Source: Solirubrum puertoriconensis
GTDB lineage: Bacteria; Bacteroidota; Bacteroidia; Cytophagales; Hymenobacteraceae
NCBI RefSeq assembly: GCF_001483135.1
Contig: NZ_LNAL01000007.1
Location: forward strand, 124,001 to 188,000
Length of the DNA stretch: 64,000 nucleotides
Direction of reading: 5' to 3'
Shown: piece by piece, positions 8,106 through 17,064 of the stretch
Layout: each line of letters opens with the position of its first letter
Position numbering within the stretch: the stretch's first letter is position 1
Notes under the pieces: generated by a model
The model's input: only the letters and a program-made list of their open reading frames with translations
The model's database searches: none
Told to the model about the DNA's origin: nothing
Made by a program: the position numbers and the translations under genes

Positions 8106-9313
8106 TGCTAGCCTACTGGTTGGCTGCCGCCGCGTGCCTGCCCACGGTTGTCTACGCCGCCGCTTTTTGGCAATACCGCCACCACTGGCTGAAGCTCTCC
8201 AGAGCTGCCGATCAGCCCCAAGTACCTAGGGTACATGCCCTAGCAACAGAAGAGGCGCCCGTGGTATCGGTGCTTATAGCTGCCCGCAACGAGGCTGCGA
8301 ACCTGCCGCTGCTGCTCACCGACCTAGGCCAGCAAACGTGGCTGCAGCAAGGTGGCCGCTTCGAGGTAATTGTGGTTGATGACCATTCGACCGACAACAC
8401 CGCTGCCGTAGTGCAGGCTGCCGCTGCCAACAGCCCTTATGTACTGCGCTTGCTGCGCCTAGCCGAGCAGCCTGGCCAGCCCGCGGGCAAAAAAGCGGCT
8501 ATTGTGGCGGCCATAGCGCAGGCTCGCACGCGGTGGGTGCTCTGCACCGATGCCGACTGTCGCGTGCCCGCGGGTTGGCTGGCGGCCTATACACAGGCGT
8601 TCGGCAATCCGCAACTGCAATTTGTAAGCGGCCCGGTGCTGCTTACCGGCAAGGGATTGTTGGCAGGACTGCAGGGCCTCGAGTTAGCAGCTTTAGTTGG
8701 TACCGGCGCAGCCAGCATTGGCGCCGGATCAGCTACCATGTGCAACGGGGCCAACCTGGCTTACCAACGAGCCGCGTTCTACGAGGTCGGTGGTTTTGGC
8801 GGCAACGCCCACGTGCCCAGCGGCGACGATGAATTTCTGCTGCATAAGATGGCCGAGGCCTACCCACAGGGCATCCGGTTTCTCAAGCACCCCGAAGCCA
8901 CGGCGCACACCGCCGCACAGCCTACCCTAGGTGCCTTGCTGCAGCAACGGGTGCGGTGGGCCAGCAAATGGCAACACTACCGCAGCGCGGCCTCGAGGTG
9001 GTTGGCCGTGTTGGTGCTGGCAGCCAACGTATGTTTATGGGCGCTGGTTGGGCTGCTGCTTTGGCACGCTTCGGTGTGGCCCTGGGTGCTGGCGGGGTGG
9101 GGGCTGAAACTTGGTGCCGACGTGGCATTTCTGAACCCAGTGCTGCGCTTTTTCGAGCGCCGAAAGTGGCTGATGCTGGTGCCGCTACTGCAGCTTGTGT
9201 ACTCCCCGTACGTCTTGGCTGTAGGCCTCCTAGGTTTGCGCGGCGGGTACCGTTGGAAAGGGCGCCAAATGGCCGCAAAAACAACAGAAATACCTAGGTC
9301 GGCAACGGTCTGA
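8102..9313 (+). CDS. Membrane glycosyltransferase family 2
   Basis: A 403-residue GT2 enzyme with an N-terminal helix, a GT-A domain and C-terminal helices. Visible motifs are the nucleotide-sugar strand VSVLIAARNE, VIVVDDHSTDNT, the metal-binding DAD-type TDADCR, SGDDEFLLHK and QQRVRWASKW (a Q/RxxRW-type motif of processive and lipid-linked enzymes). The start ATG 8102 overlaps the stop of the flippase-like gene by four bases. Sugar donor and acceptor are unknown; a membrane lipid or carotenoid acceptor would suit the context. Confidence 0.88.
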   Translation: MMLAYWLAAAACLPTVVYAAAFWQYRHHWLKLSRAADQPQVPRVHALATEEAPVVSVLIAARNEAANLPLLLTDLGQQTWLQQGGRFEVIVVDDHSTDNTAAVVQAAAANSPYVLRLLRLAEQPGQPAGKKAAIVAAIAQARTRWVLCTDADCRVPAGWLAAYTQAFGNPQLQFVSGPVLLTGKGLLAGLQGLELAALVGTGAASIGAGSATMCNGANLAYQRAAFYEVGGFGGNAHVPSGDDEFLLHKMAEAYPQGIRFLKHPEATAHTAAQPTLGALLQQRVRWASKWQHYRSAASRWLAVLVLAANVCLWALVGLLLWHASVWPWVLAGWGLKLGADVAFLNPVLRFFERRKWLMLVPLLQLVYSPYVLAVGLLGLRGGYRWKGRQMAAKTTEIPRSATV

Positions 9314-9362
9314 GGAGTACTTTTTGGCCGATCAGTATAGTGCCAATCTACTCCCCAAAACC

Positions 9363-9908
9363 ATGTCCCGTAACGCCCTAGAGCTGGTATTTCCGGCCGC
9401 CGCGATGTTGCTTGTGTGCAGCTTGGTTGTGTTGTTTCTAACTGGTACCGGCCTGCAGCCGGGCCTTACTTTCTCCGACGAAAGCAGCGCTGATAAAAGC
9501 GAGCAAATGAATGACACTACGCAGGCATTTGCGTCCGCAGAAAGCGATTCGCTTGATACAGCCACGGTTCAATTCAGCCTACAAGATTTGGAGGCCGCTG
9601 CCGCCGGCGACGCCCTTTTCAAAAACAATTGTGCCCAGTGCCACGCCATCAACGATGTGGTGGTAGGGCCTGCTTTGGCTGGCTTAACCCAGCGCCGTGC
9701 GCAGCCTTGGGTTGTTAAGTGGGTGCAGAATTCCAGCAAGATGGTGGCCAGCGGCGACGAGTATGCCGTTAAGATTTTCAACGAATACCAAAAGCAACAA
9801 ATGCCCAGCTTCGCACTAACGGAAGAGCAGATAGGGCAGATAATAAAATACATCGAAGTGGAGGGTAGCAAGGGGATGATCCGAGAAACATTTGCCGTCG
9901 CTGATTGA
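9363..9908 (+). CDS. Membrane-anchored c-type cytochrome
   Basis: A 181-residue protein with one N-terminal membrane helix (residues ~8-30), an acidic linker and one cytochrome c domain. The heme-binding site is CAQCH (Cys90, Cys93, His94). The likely axial methionine is in QQMPSF, about 60 residues later. The domain faces the periplasm and should carry electrons to a terminal oxidase or another partner. ATG 9363 is used because it gives the helix a normal N-terminal position. Neighbours give no partner, so the electron donor and acceptor are unknown. Confidence 0.88.
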   Translation: MSRNALELVFPAAAMLLVCSLVVLFLTGTGLQPGLTFSDESSADKSEQMNDTTQAFASAESDSLDTATVQFSLQDLEAAAAGDALFKNNCAQCHAINDVVVGPALAGLTQRRAQPWVVKWVQNSSKMVASGDEYAVKIFNEYQKQQMPSFALTEEQIGQIIKYIEVEGSKGMIRETFAVAD

Positions 9909-9990
9909 TCCTCCAGGCCGACACCAGTGACTTTTCCTTCGCATTCAGGTTAGCTGATGATACCTTTGTTAACCATCAGCTGAGCCCACC

Positions 9991-10248
9991 GTGACCGACG
10001 CCGAATTCGACATCCTCGACGAACTCTACTTCGTCACTTCTTTCCGCGATTTGCAGCAGCGCACCAGCCTCGGTGCCAACGACCTGGAGCAGCATTTGCG
10101 CGACATGCTGGAGCAAGGCCTGGTCCGGTGCTTTTGGCCCGACCCCGATACGGAGTTGGCCTACGAGCCCACTTCGTTCGGCGCCGTGCGGCAAGACTGC
10201 TTTTTCTTGGCCAGCAAAGAGGGCCTGCTTCAACACAATACCCGCTAA
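9991..10248 (+). CDS. Small winged-helix-like protein upstream of the OppC permease
   Basis: An 85-residue soluble protein starting with GTG at 9991. The pattern FDILDELYFVTSFRDLQQRTSLGANDLEQHLRDMLEQGLVR, read in parts, looks like the three helices of a winged helix (FRDLQQRTSLG as turn, LEQHLRDMLEQGLV as recognition-type helix). That would suit DNA binding, but no family is recognised. Its stop codon overlaps the next start by one base (TAATG), so it is coupled to the ABC permease and may regulate it or the transported process. This is inference. Confidence 0.6.
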   Translation: MTDAEFDILDELYFVTSFRDLQQRTSLGANDLEQHLRDMLEQGLVRCFWPDPDTELAYEPTSFGAVRQDCFFLASKEGLLQHNTR

Positions 10249-11420
10249 TGGCGGCTCCCGTAGCAACTAACCCGGCCGCGCCGGTTCGCACTCCCGGTTA
10301 TTACGTACGGCAGCGCCTGCTCGGCAACACGCCGGCTATGGTCGGCTTGTTGTTTATTGCTCTGTGCACGCTGGTAGCGTTGCTGGGCTACCTGGTGTTG
10401 CCCGATGCCACGCCCAATGCCAACAACGGCTTGGTGCAGCTGCAAAAACAGCCGCCGGGGTTTCGGGCTACCATTCTGCGCTTGCCCCTTACCGATTCGG
10501 TTGCTGAAAGCTCTTCGTTGCTGCAGCGCTGGTTGGTAGGCACTCCCGCTCGCTACGAGGAGGTGCCCATTGGTGGCTGGCGCGTGGTAGGCGATACGCT
10601 CATTGCACAGCCCTACCAAGCCACAGGCGCCTTGGCAGAAGCTCCTCGGCGCTACCTGCTTAGCCAAGTTACTGGCCACCTAGGGCCAGCCGCCGAGCTG
10701 CGCCAGCAAATCGAGCAAGAGCACATTATCGAGCGCACGTACTGGCTGGGTACCGATAAAGCCGGCCGCGACGAGCTAAGCCGCCTGCTGCTGGGCACGC
10801 GCATCTCCCTAGGTATCGGCTTAGTGGCGGTGCTCATCTCGTTAGCTATCGGCGTGGCCGTTGGTGCCATTGCGGGCTATGCCGGCGGTTGGCTCGATTC
10901 GCTGCTGCTTGGCGTGATGACAGTGGTCTGGAGCATACCCGGCATTATGCTGGTTATTGCCATTTCGCTGGCGTTCGGCTCCAAGGGCGTCTGGACATCC
11001 TTTGTGGCTGTAGGACTTACGATGTGGGTTGATGTGGCACGCGTGGTGCGCGGCCAATTGCTAAGCCTGCGCGAAAAAACCTTCGTGGAGGCTGGCCGCG
11101 TATTAGGGTTGCCAACTGCGAGGTTGTTGGTGCGTCACTTGCTGCCCAATTTGCTAGGTCCGCTCATCGTAATTGCAACCTCCAACTTTGCCGCAGCCAT
11201 CTTGCTGGAGGCGGGCCTGAGCTTTCTGGGCTTGGGCGTGCAGCCGCCAGCGCCCTCGTGGGGCCTTATGGTAAACGAAGGCTTTCAGCTGCTGGGTACC
11301 CAAGCCGGCTTGTGGCTTACGCTGCTGCCTGGGCTTGCCATTAGCCTGCTGGTGCTTAGCTTTAATTTACTTGGCAACGGCCTGCGCGACGCTTACGATC
11401 CTAAAACGCCTTTACAGTGA
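10248..11420 (+). CDS. OppC/DppC-type ABC transporter permease
   Basis: A 390-residue inner-membrane permease of the peptide/nickel importer type. The first helix (residues ~30-52) is followed by an extracytoplasmic part of about 120 residues, then YWLGTDKAGRDELSRLLLGTR, which is diagnostic for OppC-type proteins. The binding-protein-dependent transport domain follows, with the EAA loop EAGRVLGLPTARLLVRHLLP for contact with the ATPase. The matching OppB, ATPases and substrate-binding protein are not in the window, so this is an isolated half of a transporter whose partners must be encoded elsewhere. Confidence 0.9.
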   Translation: MAAPVATNPAAPVRTPGYYVRQRLLGNTPAMVGLLFIALCTLVALLGYLVLPDATPNANNGLVQLQKQPPGFRATILRLPLTDSVAESSSLLQRWLVGTPARYEEVPIGGWRVVGDTLIAQPYQATGALAEAPRRYLLSQVTGHLGPAAELRQQIEQEHIIERTYWLGTDKAGRDELSRLLLGTRISLGIGLVAVLISLAIGVAVGAIAGYAGGWLDSLLLGVMTVVWSIPGIMLVIAISLAFGSKGVWTSFVAVGLTMWVDVARVVRGQLLSLREKTFVEAGRVLGLPTARLLVRHLLPNLLGPLIVIATSNFAAAILLEAGLSFLGLGVQPPAPSWGLMVNEGFQLLGTQAGLWLTLLPGLAISLLVLSFNLLGNGLRDAYDPKTPLQ

Positions 11421-11541
11421 GGTGAGATTAAGAGTTTAAAACGATATGAGTTAAGCCTGCGCCCTGGGCACTTTTCTTCATTTGCTTAGCTCGGTTCTTA
11501 ACTCTTTAGCTCGATACCTCGCTCATTCATAAACTGCCACC

Positions 11542-12810
11542 ATGCCCGATACCCTGCGTCCGCTCACCAAAGAAGAGCACTTGCTGCTCAAGCTCAAGGA
11601 GCGGGAGTTGGCTGCGCTGCTGGAAATTACCCAGGCCATCAACGGCGAGCCTAACGACGAAAACCTTTATAAGATATTTCAGTTTACGCTGCTCGGCCAG
11701 TTAGGCGTGCGGCAGTTGGCCGTGTACGTAGTTGAGGATGAGCAGTGGCGTTGTGCCGTTGCGTTCGGCCCGGGCATGCCCGACTTCCGGGGTATTACGC
11801 TGCCCGACCAACTGCAACGCTTTCCGCCCGAGCACCCCGTCGATGTAATTGACCTGGAGCTGGGCAAGCCTTGGGATTTCTTTGCCACGGTAATGCCCGT
11901 GCGGCAAAGCGAACAGCTGCTGGGCCTCGTATTTATTGGCCCATTGCACCAGAACTATACCAGCTCGTTGGAGGCGCGCCGCGAGGCCGTCACGTTCATC
12001 GATTCGCTGAGCCAGATTTTGTTCGGAGCGGTATCGTCGCGGCGGTTGATGCGCCAGCAGGTGCAGGCAGCGGCCGTGCGCAAGGAAATCGAAATTGCGC
12101 AGGAGGTACAGGCTATGCTCTTCCCGAGCAAATTGCCCAACGATCAGCACGTGGCGGTGCACGCCACCTACGTGCCCCACACGGCTGTGGGCGGCGACTT
12201 TTACGACGTAGTGCCTATCAACAAAAACCGCTTCCTGTTTTGCGTGGCCGATGTGTCGGGCAAAGGGGTAGGGGCTTCGTTGCTGATGTCGAACTTCCAG
12301 GCTGGGCTGCGCACGCTGCTGCGCCAGCAGGTTGACCTGGCCACGGTGGTAGGTGAGCTGAACAACCTCATCTTCCGCAACTCCGGCGGCGACCGGTTCA
12401 TCACGGCCTTCTTCGGCGAGTACGACCGCACCACGCGCGAACTGCGCTACGTAAACGCCGGGCACAACGACCCCATGCTGCTGCCCGACCTAGGGCACGG
12501 CCCAATCCAATTGCTGAAGGACGGTACCATTATGCTGGGGGTGATGGACGAATTGCCCATGCTGAAGGTAGGCCAAGTGCAAGTACCCATTCACAGCATG
12601 TTGTTGTGTTACACCGATGGCCTCACGGAAGTCTTTGATGCGCAGCACGAGGAGTTTGGCGAACCTGGCGTGCTCGAGACGCTGCAGACCAACCGCTACC
12701 TGCCGCTGCCCAAGCTGCACGACGAGCTGTTGCGCCGCATCGAAGCCTTCAACGTCAACGGTAACCACTTCGCCGATGATATTACCATTCTGAGCTGCCG
12801 CTTCCGTTAA
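11542..12810 (+). CDS. SpoIIE-type PP2C serine/threonine phosphatase with N-terminal sensor-like domain
   Basis: A 422-residue cytoplasmic protein. Residues ~20-190 look like a GAF-type sensor region joined by a helical linker (EIEIAQEVQAMLFPSKLP) to a PP2C/SpoIIE domain. Metal-binding and catalytic motifs are VGGDFYDV, VADVSGKGVGASLLMS, NAGHNDPMLL and LCYTDGLTE. Such RsbU-like enzymes usually dephosphorylate anti-sigma-factor antagonists in partner-switching. No anti-sigma or STAS partner is nearby, so the target is unknown. ATG 11542 is preceded by 121 bases without a gene and followed by a strong terminator. Confidence 0.88.
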   Translation: MPDTLRPLTKEEHLLLKLKERELAALLEITQAINGEPNDENLYKIFQFTLLGQLGVRQLAVYVVEDEQWRCAVAFGPGMPDFRGITLPDQLQRFPPEHPVDVIDLELGKPWDFFATVMPVRQSEQLLGLVFIGPLHQNYTSSLEARREAVTFIDSLSQILFGAVSSRRLMRQQVQAAAVRKEIEIAQEVQAMLFPSKLPNDQHVAVHATYVPHTAVGGDFYDVVPINKNRFLFCVADVSGKGVGASLLMSNFQAGLRTLLRQQVDLATVVGELNNLIFRNSGGDRFITAFFGEYDRTTRELRYVNAGHNDPMLLPDLGHGPIQLLKDGTIMLGVMDELPMLKVGQVQVPIHSMLLCYTDGLTEVFDAQHEEFGEPGVLETLQTNRYLPLPKLHDELLRRIEAFNVNGNHFADDITILSCRFR

Positions 12811-12825
12811 GCGTAATCAGCAAGG

Positions 12826-12869
12826 CACGAAAAAGCCCGCCAGCATTTACGCTGGCGGGCTTTTTCGTG
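12826..12869. terminator. Bidirectional terminator, 19-bp stem
   Basis: A perfect hairpin (CACGAAAAAGCCCGCCAGC with its complement, 6-base loop) lies between the convergent phosphatase and O-antigen ligase genes. The stem carries A and T runs on its outer arms, as in bidirectional intrinsic terminators. Confidence 0.85.
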
Positions 12870-12881
12870 TTAAACCGTTGG

Positions 12882-14351
12882 CTATTCCGGCTTGGTAGCG
12901 TTTGTACCCATGCCGTTGGCCAGCCATTCCTGGCACTTCATCAGCACGGCCAGGCCAATGAAGAAGAACGAACCAATTTTGTCTACTTCAATCAGCTCGT
13001 TAAGCGTGAGGTGAAACACAATCACAATCAGCGAAAGCGAAGCAGCCAAAATTACTTGCCGTATTTCGGGGCGGTTGACTGCTCGGTGGTATAAGTGCTC
13101 GGCCAGCAGCAGCGTAGCCGATAGCAGCGCTACGAACAACAAGCAGCCCGGCACACCTTGCTCGGCCAACTGCAACAAGAAGTAGTTGTGCGTGGTGGAG
13201 CGTTCGGGGTTATCCGAAACAAAGGTGCGGAAGCTTTTGAGTGTGTAACGTTTGTACTCGGGGTAGAACGTAGCCGGGCCACTACCGGTAATGGGCTTGT
13301 CGCTTACCATGCGGGCAGCGGCAACCCAACGGTACACCCGCTCCATGCCCGAGAGGTCTTGTAGGTTGTAAGTGGCGGCGATGTGCTTCCCGAAGTCGTC
13401 GCCGTTGAAGATGGTCTTCTCGTAATCGGGCGCGTACAGCATGAAGTTGTTCTGCTGCACAAAGTACAGTACGCCCGCCGACACCGTGAGCAGCGTAGCA
13501 ATGAGGGCCACCCGCGTATAGCGCCAGCGCAGCACCAAGTAGTACATGGCCGCAATGGGTATCGACATGATGGACGCCCGGGTGTACGACGTGAGCAACC
13601 CAAACACCATTACGCCCACCGCAATGCGCCACAGCCAGCGCCAAATGCCTTGCGTGCTGCGCGCCGCGTACCACGCGTAGGGCAGCATCATGGCTAGCAC
13701 CGTGGCGTAGATAACGTGGTTGATGTAGAACGGCTGCAGCGCCCAGTTAATGTCGGCAAAGCTGAAGCCTTTGGTGGCGTGCCTAGGTGCTGCATAGATG
13801 ACCGTAGCGCAGGCCGAGGCGGTGTGGCAAGCCGCGATACGCCATACATCGGTAGGCGTACGCACCAGCATCAGGGTTACCAGCAAAAAGGGCCCGATGT
13901 ACCAGGTTTTTGCCAGCAGGTACTTAACCGACTTGGTGGTATCAACCGAAAACAGCATCGACACCGTCGACCACAGCAGCATCAGCAGCAGAATGATTAC
14001 CAGCGGATGCGTGAGCTGCTTTGTGGTAAGGCCGCTGCGCCCGGTTAGCACCGCTACCCCCAAGCACCCCAGCAGCACCAGCATCATGGGCTCGGAGGGT
14101 ACGTCGAGGCTGAGGCCACCGGGCAGCGGAATCTCGCGCGAGAAAGCCAGCGTGCACAGTAGCGTGTAGTAGGTCCAGCGCCAATCCACGAGCAGTACCC
14201 CAACGCCGATGGCCGCCAGGGCGGGGGCCAGGCCAAGGGGCGACTTCAGGCCCAGGCTAATGGCGCCGCCCACCACGAGCAGCAGCACAAAGCCCATGAA
14301 AAGGCGTTCGGCAGTATCGCGCGGGCGCAACCGCGCCAGCAGCTGCATCAT
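12882..14351 (-). CDS. O-antigen ligase/polymerase family membrane protein (Wzy/WaaL-like)
   Basis: A 489-residue protein with about a dozen membrane segments and a large extracytoplasmic loop around residues 300-390, the layout of O-antigen ligases and Wzy polymerases. The loop contains GSGPATFYPEYKRY and NPERSTTHNYFLLQLAEQGV, matching the Wzy_C family signature in which a histidine and nearby arginine act on the polysaccharide. It starts ATGATG at 14351 and overlaps the stop of the Wzz-like gene by 4 bases, so both form one operon. It should polymerise or ligate exopolysaccharide repeat units at the periplasmic face. Confidence 0.88.
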   Translation of the reverse strand: MMQLLARLRPRDTAERLFMGFVLLLVVGGAISLGLKSPLGLAPALAAIGVGVLLVDWRWTYYTLLCTLAFSREIPLPGGLSLDVPSEPMMLVLLGCLGVAVLTGRSGLTTKQLTHPLVIILLLMLLWSTVSMLFSVDTTKSVKYLLAKTWYIGPFLLVTLMLVRTPTDVWRIAACHTASACATVIYAAPRHATKGFSFADINWALQPFYINHVIYATVLAMMLPYAWYAARSTQGIWRWLWRIAVGVMVFGLLTSYTRASIMSIPIAAMYYLVLRWRYTRVALIATLLTVSAGVLYFVQQNNFMLYAPDYEKTIFNGDDFGKHIAATYNLQDLSGMERVYRWVAAARMVSDKPITGSGPATFYPEYKRYTLKSFRTFVSDNPERSTTHNYFLLQLAEQGVPGCLLFVALLSATLLLAEHLYHRAVNRPEIRQVILAASLSLIVIVFHLTLNELIEVDKIGSFFFIGLAVLMKCQEWLANGMGTNATKPE

Positions 14352-15475
14352 AGGCTATTGGTGAGAACGGGGTCCTCGGTGTAGGTGCGGCGGTTGGCAC
14401 CTAGGTTGCGGCGGTACAGCTCCAGCAGGGTAATTACGATAACCGACAACACGAACGTAATCAGCACCGACGAAGCCACGATCAGCCAGCGCACCGGCTG
14501 CGATTTACGGGCAGCCGGAATGGCTTTTTGCACCACGTACAGCGACGATACACGACCCTTCAGGGCTAGTTCGGCGTTTTCGAAAGCGGCCTGGGCTTGT
14601 ACCAGGCGCAGCTGTAGATCTTCGAAACGGGCTTCGAGAGTGCTGATGGAATCGGCACCTTGCACGTAGTTTTCGAGGTTGATCAGGCTCCCGCTTTCGG
14701 CTTTGGTGAGGGCACGCAACGAACGGCGCAGGGCAGCGGCGCGGCCAGCATCGCCGGCGCTTTCGGCGCGGTACATGTCGGCCTGCGTCTGGATAATTTC
14801 CTGGGCCAGGAAGCGCGATTCGCGGTCCATGCCATAGATGCCGTAGCGCTGGCGGGCTGCGAGCAACGCACGCTTGGTGCGGGTGTACTCCTTGTTGAGG
14901 TAGTTGTAGCGCGTGCCGTACAAATCGAGCACGCGGCGGCGGTTTTCGAGCGTCAGCTGCTGGTTGATGGAATCGATCATGCCAACGAGGTCGTTGGCAA
15001 TGCGCGCGGCCAGCTTCTTGTCTTCATCGAGGAAGGTTAGCTCGATAGCGTCGCGCTCGTTGTGCACGATGCTCAGGTTCTCGCTGAACTCTTCCAACGC
15101 ATCCTGGTCGTCGAACTCATTGCCGGGCGTGCCCACATCGTACCGCTCGTGCAGGTTATACTTCAGAATGATACGCTCGGCCACGGGCTGCGAGTTACCG
15201 ATGGTAATCAGGCGGTCGAGGTCTTCGGGACGATTACTGATTTCGCGCTTGTTGCCCTGTTCCGTGATAAAACGGTCGAGGTCCGAGGTTTCGGTGTTCG
15301 TGGGATAAACGGCGTTGGTGGGGTAGAACACCGCCGTCGACTTGTAGATATTCGGCAGAATGAGCGCAACAATCAGGCTGACAGCGGCTGCAAAGCCGAC
15401 GGCCGCTAGCACCAAGCGTTTCCAACGGTTAATGATCGGCCACAGGCCTAATAGCGAATAAGTGCGTGCGGACAT
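14348..15475 (-). CDS. Wzz-like polysaccharide chain-length/co-polymerase protein
   Basis: A 375-residue protein with an N-terminal membrane helix (about residues 18-38), a long periplasmic coiled-coil-rich region and a second helix near residues 335-358 followed by a short cytoplasmic tail, as in Wzz/PCP proteins. There is no tyrosine-kinase domain. ATG 15475 gives the usual start (RTYSLLGLWPIINRWK); the longer frame to 15532 adds non-conserved residues. It lies 4 bases overlapped with the polymerase gene downstream and diverges from the flippase gene, consistent with a Wzx/Wzy exopolysaccharide pathway. Confidence 0.87.
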   Translation of the reverse strand: MSARTYSLLGLWPIINRWKRLVLAAVGFAAAVSLIVALILPNIYKSTAVFYPTNAVYPTNTETSDLDRFITEQGNKREISNRPEDLDRLITIGNSQPVAERIILKYNLHERYDVGTPGNEFDDQDALEEFSENLSIVHNERDAIELTFLDEDKKLAARIANDLVGMIDSINQQLTLENRRRVLDLYGTRYNYLNKEYTRTKRALLAARQRYGIYGMDRESRFLAQEIIQTQADMYRAESAGDAGRAAALRRSLRALTKAESGSLINLENYVQGADSISTLEARFEDLQLRLVQAQAAFENAELALKGRVSSLYVVQKAIPAARKSQPVRWLIVASSVLITFVLSVIVITLLELYRRNLGANRRTYTEDPVLTNSL

Positions 15476-15533
15476 GCGGGTTATTGAGAGAGGGGAAGCG
15501 GCAGCACAGGGCCAACAGCCCATTTGTAACACG

Positions 15534-15541
15534 CAAAGCTA
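15534..15541 (-). promoter_or_regulatory. Candidate -7 promoter element for the Wzz/polymerase operon
   Basis: Read on the minus strand the sequence is TAGCTTTG, a perfect match to the Bacteroidota -7 consensus TAnnTTTG, about 60 bases before the Wzz start at 15475. No clear -33 TTG was found at the expected spacing. Confidence 0.45.
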
Positions 15542-15572
15542 CCATAAAAACCGTGCACGCGCGTCTTTTTGG

Positions 15573-15580
15573 TAGCTTTG
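15573..15580 (+). promoter_or_regulatory. Candidate -7 promoter element for the flippase gene
   Basis: TAGCTTTG matches TAnnTTTG exactly. It faces away from the identical element at 15534-15541, giving a divergent promoter pair 31 bases apart. Transcription would begin near 15587, only about 20 bases before the open part of the flippase frame. Confidence 0.45.
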
Positions 15581-15656
15581 CGGCCCACCTTAGCCTTATT
15601 GCCGCATCAAACGCTTTTTTGGAAATATTGGGCTTGCAGTACTGCTGAACCTGCTG

Positions 15657-17042
15657 GTGAAACCGGGTTGGGTAGTGCTCGAGAACGTGGTGCAAGACCG
15701 CATCGGGCACGCCGCGTTCGGCACGTTTGCGGCGTTGCTCAACTTTGCTTTGGTGCTGGCTTCGGTTTCCGACCTAGGGCTTACCCAGCACACCACCAAG
15801 CGCGTAGCCGCTGAACCGAGCTTTTTGCCGGAGTATTTCCCTACCGTTTTGCCCTTGCGCGGAGCTTTAGGGGTGCTGTTTTTGGGCCTGATGATTGGCG
15901 GTGGTTGGCTGATTGGCTACCGCGGGCACACCCTTCTGCTACTAGCGGTTATTGGCCTGAGCTTGTTGTTAACCCAATACGCGCAGTTTTTGCGGGGTGC
16001 CGTGCAGGCCCACCAGCACTTTAATACCGATGCGTGGCTATCGGTGCTGGAGAAACTGCTGCTGTTTGGCCTTGTGCTTTCGTTGTTGCCCATCGGCATC
16101 AACCTCGAGAACTACGTGGGCGCCCGCACCGTGGCCGCGGCTTTCACCTTTGTGTTGCTGTATGCCTTGGTTACAAGGCTGTTCGGCAAGCTGCCTTGGC
16201 GGCCTAAGTGCGAGCACGCCGGCGAAATGCTCCGGGGCAGCTTGCCGTTTGCGCTGATCACCTTGCTCTACGGCATGAACGAACGCATCGACATGCTGAT
16301 GGTAGAGCGGTTGTCGTCGGCGCAGGAAGCAGGCTACTATGCCGGTGCCTACCGTTGGGTTGATGCCGTGATGATGTACCTCTGGACGGTGCTGCCGCTG
16401 TTCTTTGCCAAGTTCGCATACTCCCTGGGCAACCGCGAGGAGCAAAAGCAACTGCTCTGGTTTGGGCAGCGCGTGGCTACCGTGCCGCTCCTGTTCGTGT
16501 GCGCCTTCGTACTGTTTCGGGGCGAGCTGCTGTTTTTTCAGTACAAGCATAGCAGCTTCGAGGAGCTGCAACGCATGACGTGGTGCGCCAAGCTGCTCTT
16601 CCTGAATGTGCTGGTGCACGCTTTCTTCGCCATTTACAGCACCTTGCTCACAAGTACTAACTACGAGCGGCCGGTAAGCTGGCTGGTGGCTGCAAGCATT
16701 GGCCTAAACATTGGCCTCAACTTCGTGCTGCTGCCGCGTTATGGCGCCGTTGCAGGTGCGCTCAACACGCTTATCTGTGCCGTAGCTATTTCGGCGGGCT
16801 ATCTGTGGCTGGTACAGTTCCGGGCAAAAATTGCGGTGCCGTGGGGCTGGCTTGTTCGCCTGCTGGTGGTGTTTGTACTGCTGTGCGGCGGCTGGTACGC
16901 GTTGCAAACCTGGGCGGCGTTGCCTTGGCTGATCGAGAGCGTGATGGCAGGGCTACTGTTTGCGGGGCTGCTGTTTGCCGCCGGTGTGGTGCGCGTGCAG
17001 GAGCTCAAGTCATTGCTCAAACGCAAGCAAGCAGCGCCCTAG
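15657..17042 (+). CDS. Wzx-like polysaccharide flippase (oligosaccharide-lipid translocase)
   Basis: A 461-residue multi-helix protein of the MOP/Wzx superfamily, which flips lipid-linked repeat units across the inner membrane. The hallmark region GHAAFGTFAALLNFALVLASVSDLG, read in parts, lies near the N-terminus, and about 12-14 helices follow. The start is doubtful. GTG 15657 is the first canonical codon, but the frame stays open upstream to 15594 and reads RIKRFFGNIGLAVLLNLLV, which looks like the missing first helix. A non-canonical start (for example ATC 15606) or a lost start codon is possible. The GT4 gene follows after 22 bases. Confidence 0.85.
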   Translation: MKPGWVVLENVVQDRIGHAAFGTFAALLNFALVLASVSDLGLTQHTTKRVAAEPSFLPEYFPTVLPLRGALGVLFLGLMIGGGWLIGYRGHTLLLLAVIGLSLLLTQYAQFLRGAVQAHQHFNTDAWLSVLEKLLLFGLVLSLLPIGINLENYVGARTVAAAFTFVLLYALVTRLFGKLPWRPKCEHAGEMLRGSLPFALITLLYGMNERIDMLMVERLSSAQEAGYYAGAYRWVDAVMMYLWTVLPLFFAKFAYSLGNREEQKQLLWFGQRVATVPLLFVCAFVLFRGELLFFQYKHSSFEELQRMTWCAKLLFLNVLVHAFFAIYSTLLTSTNYERPVSWLVAASIGLNIGLNFVLLPRYGAVAGALNTLICAVAISAGYLWLVQFRAKIAVPWGWLVRLLVVFVLLCGGWYALQTWAALPWLIESVMAGLLFAGLLFAAGVVRVQELKSLLKRKQAAP

Positions 17043-17064
17043 GTGCCGCAGCCAGCGGGTGCTG

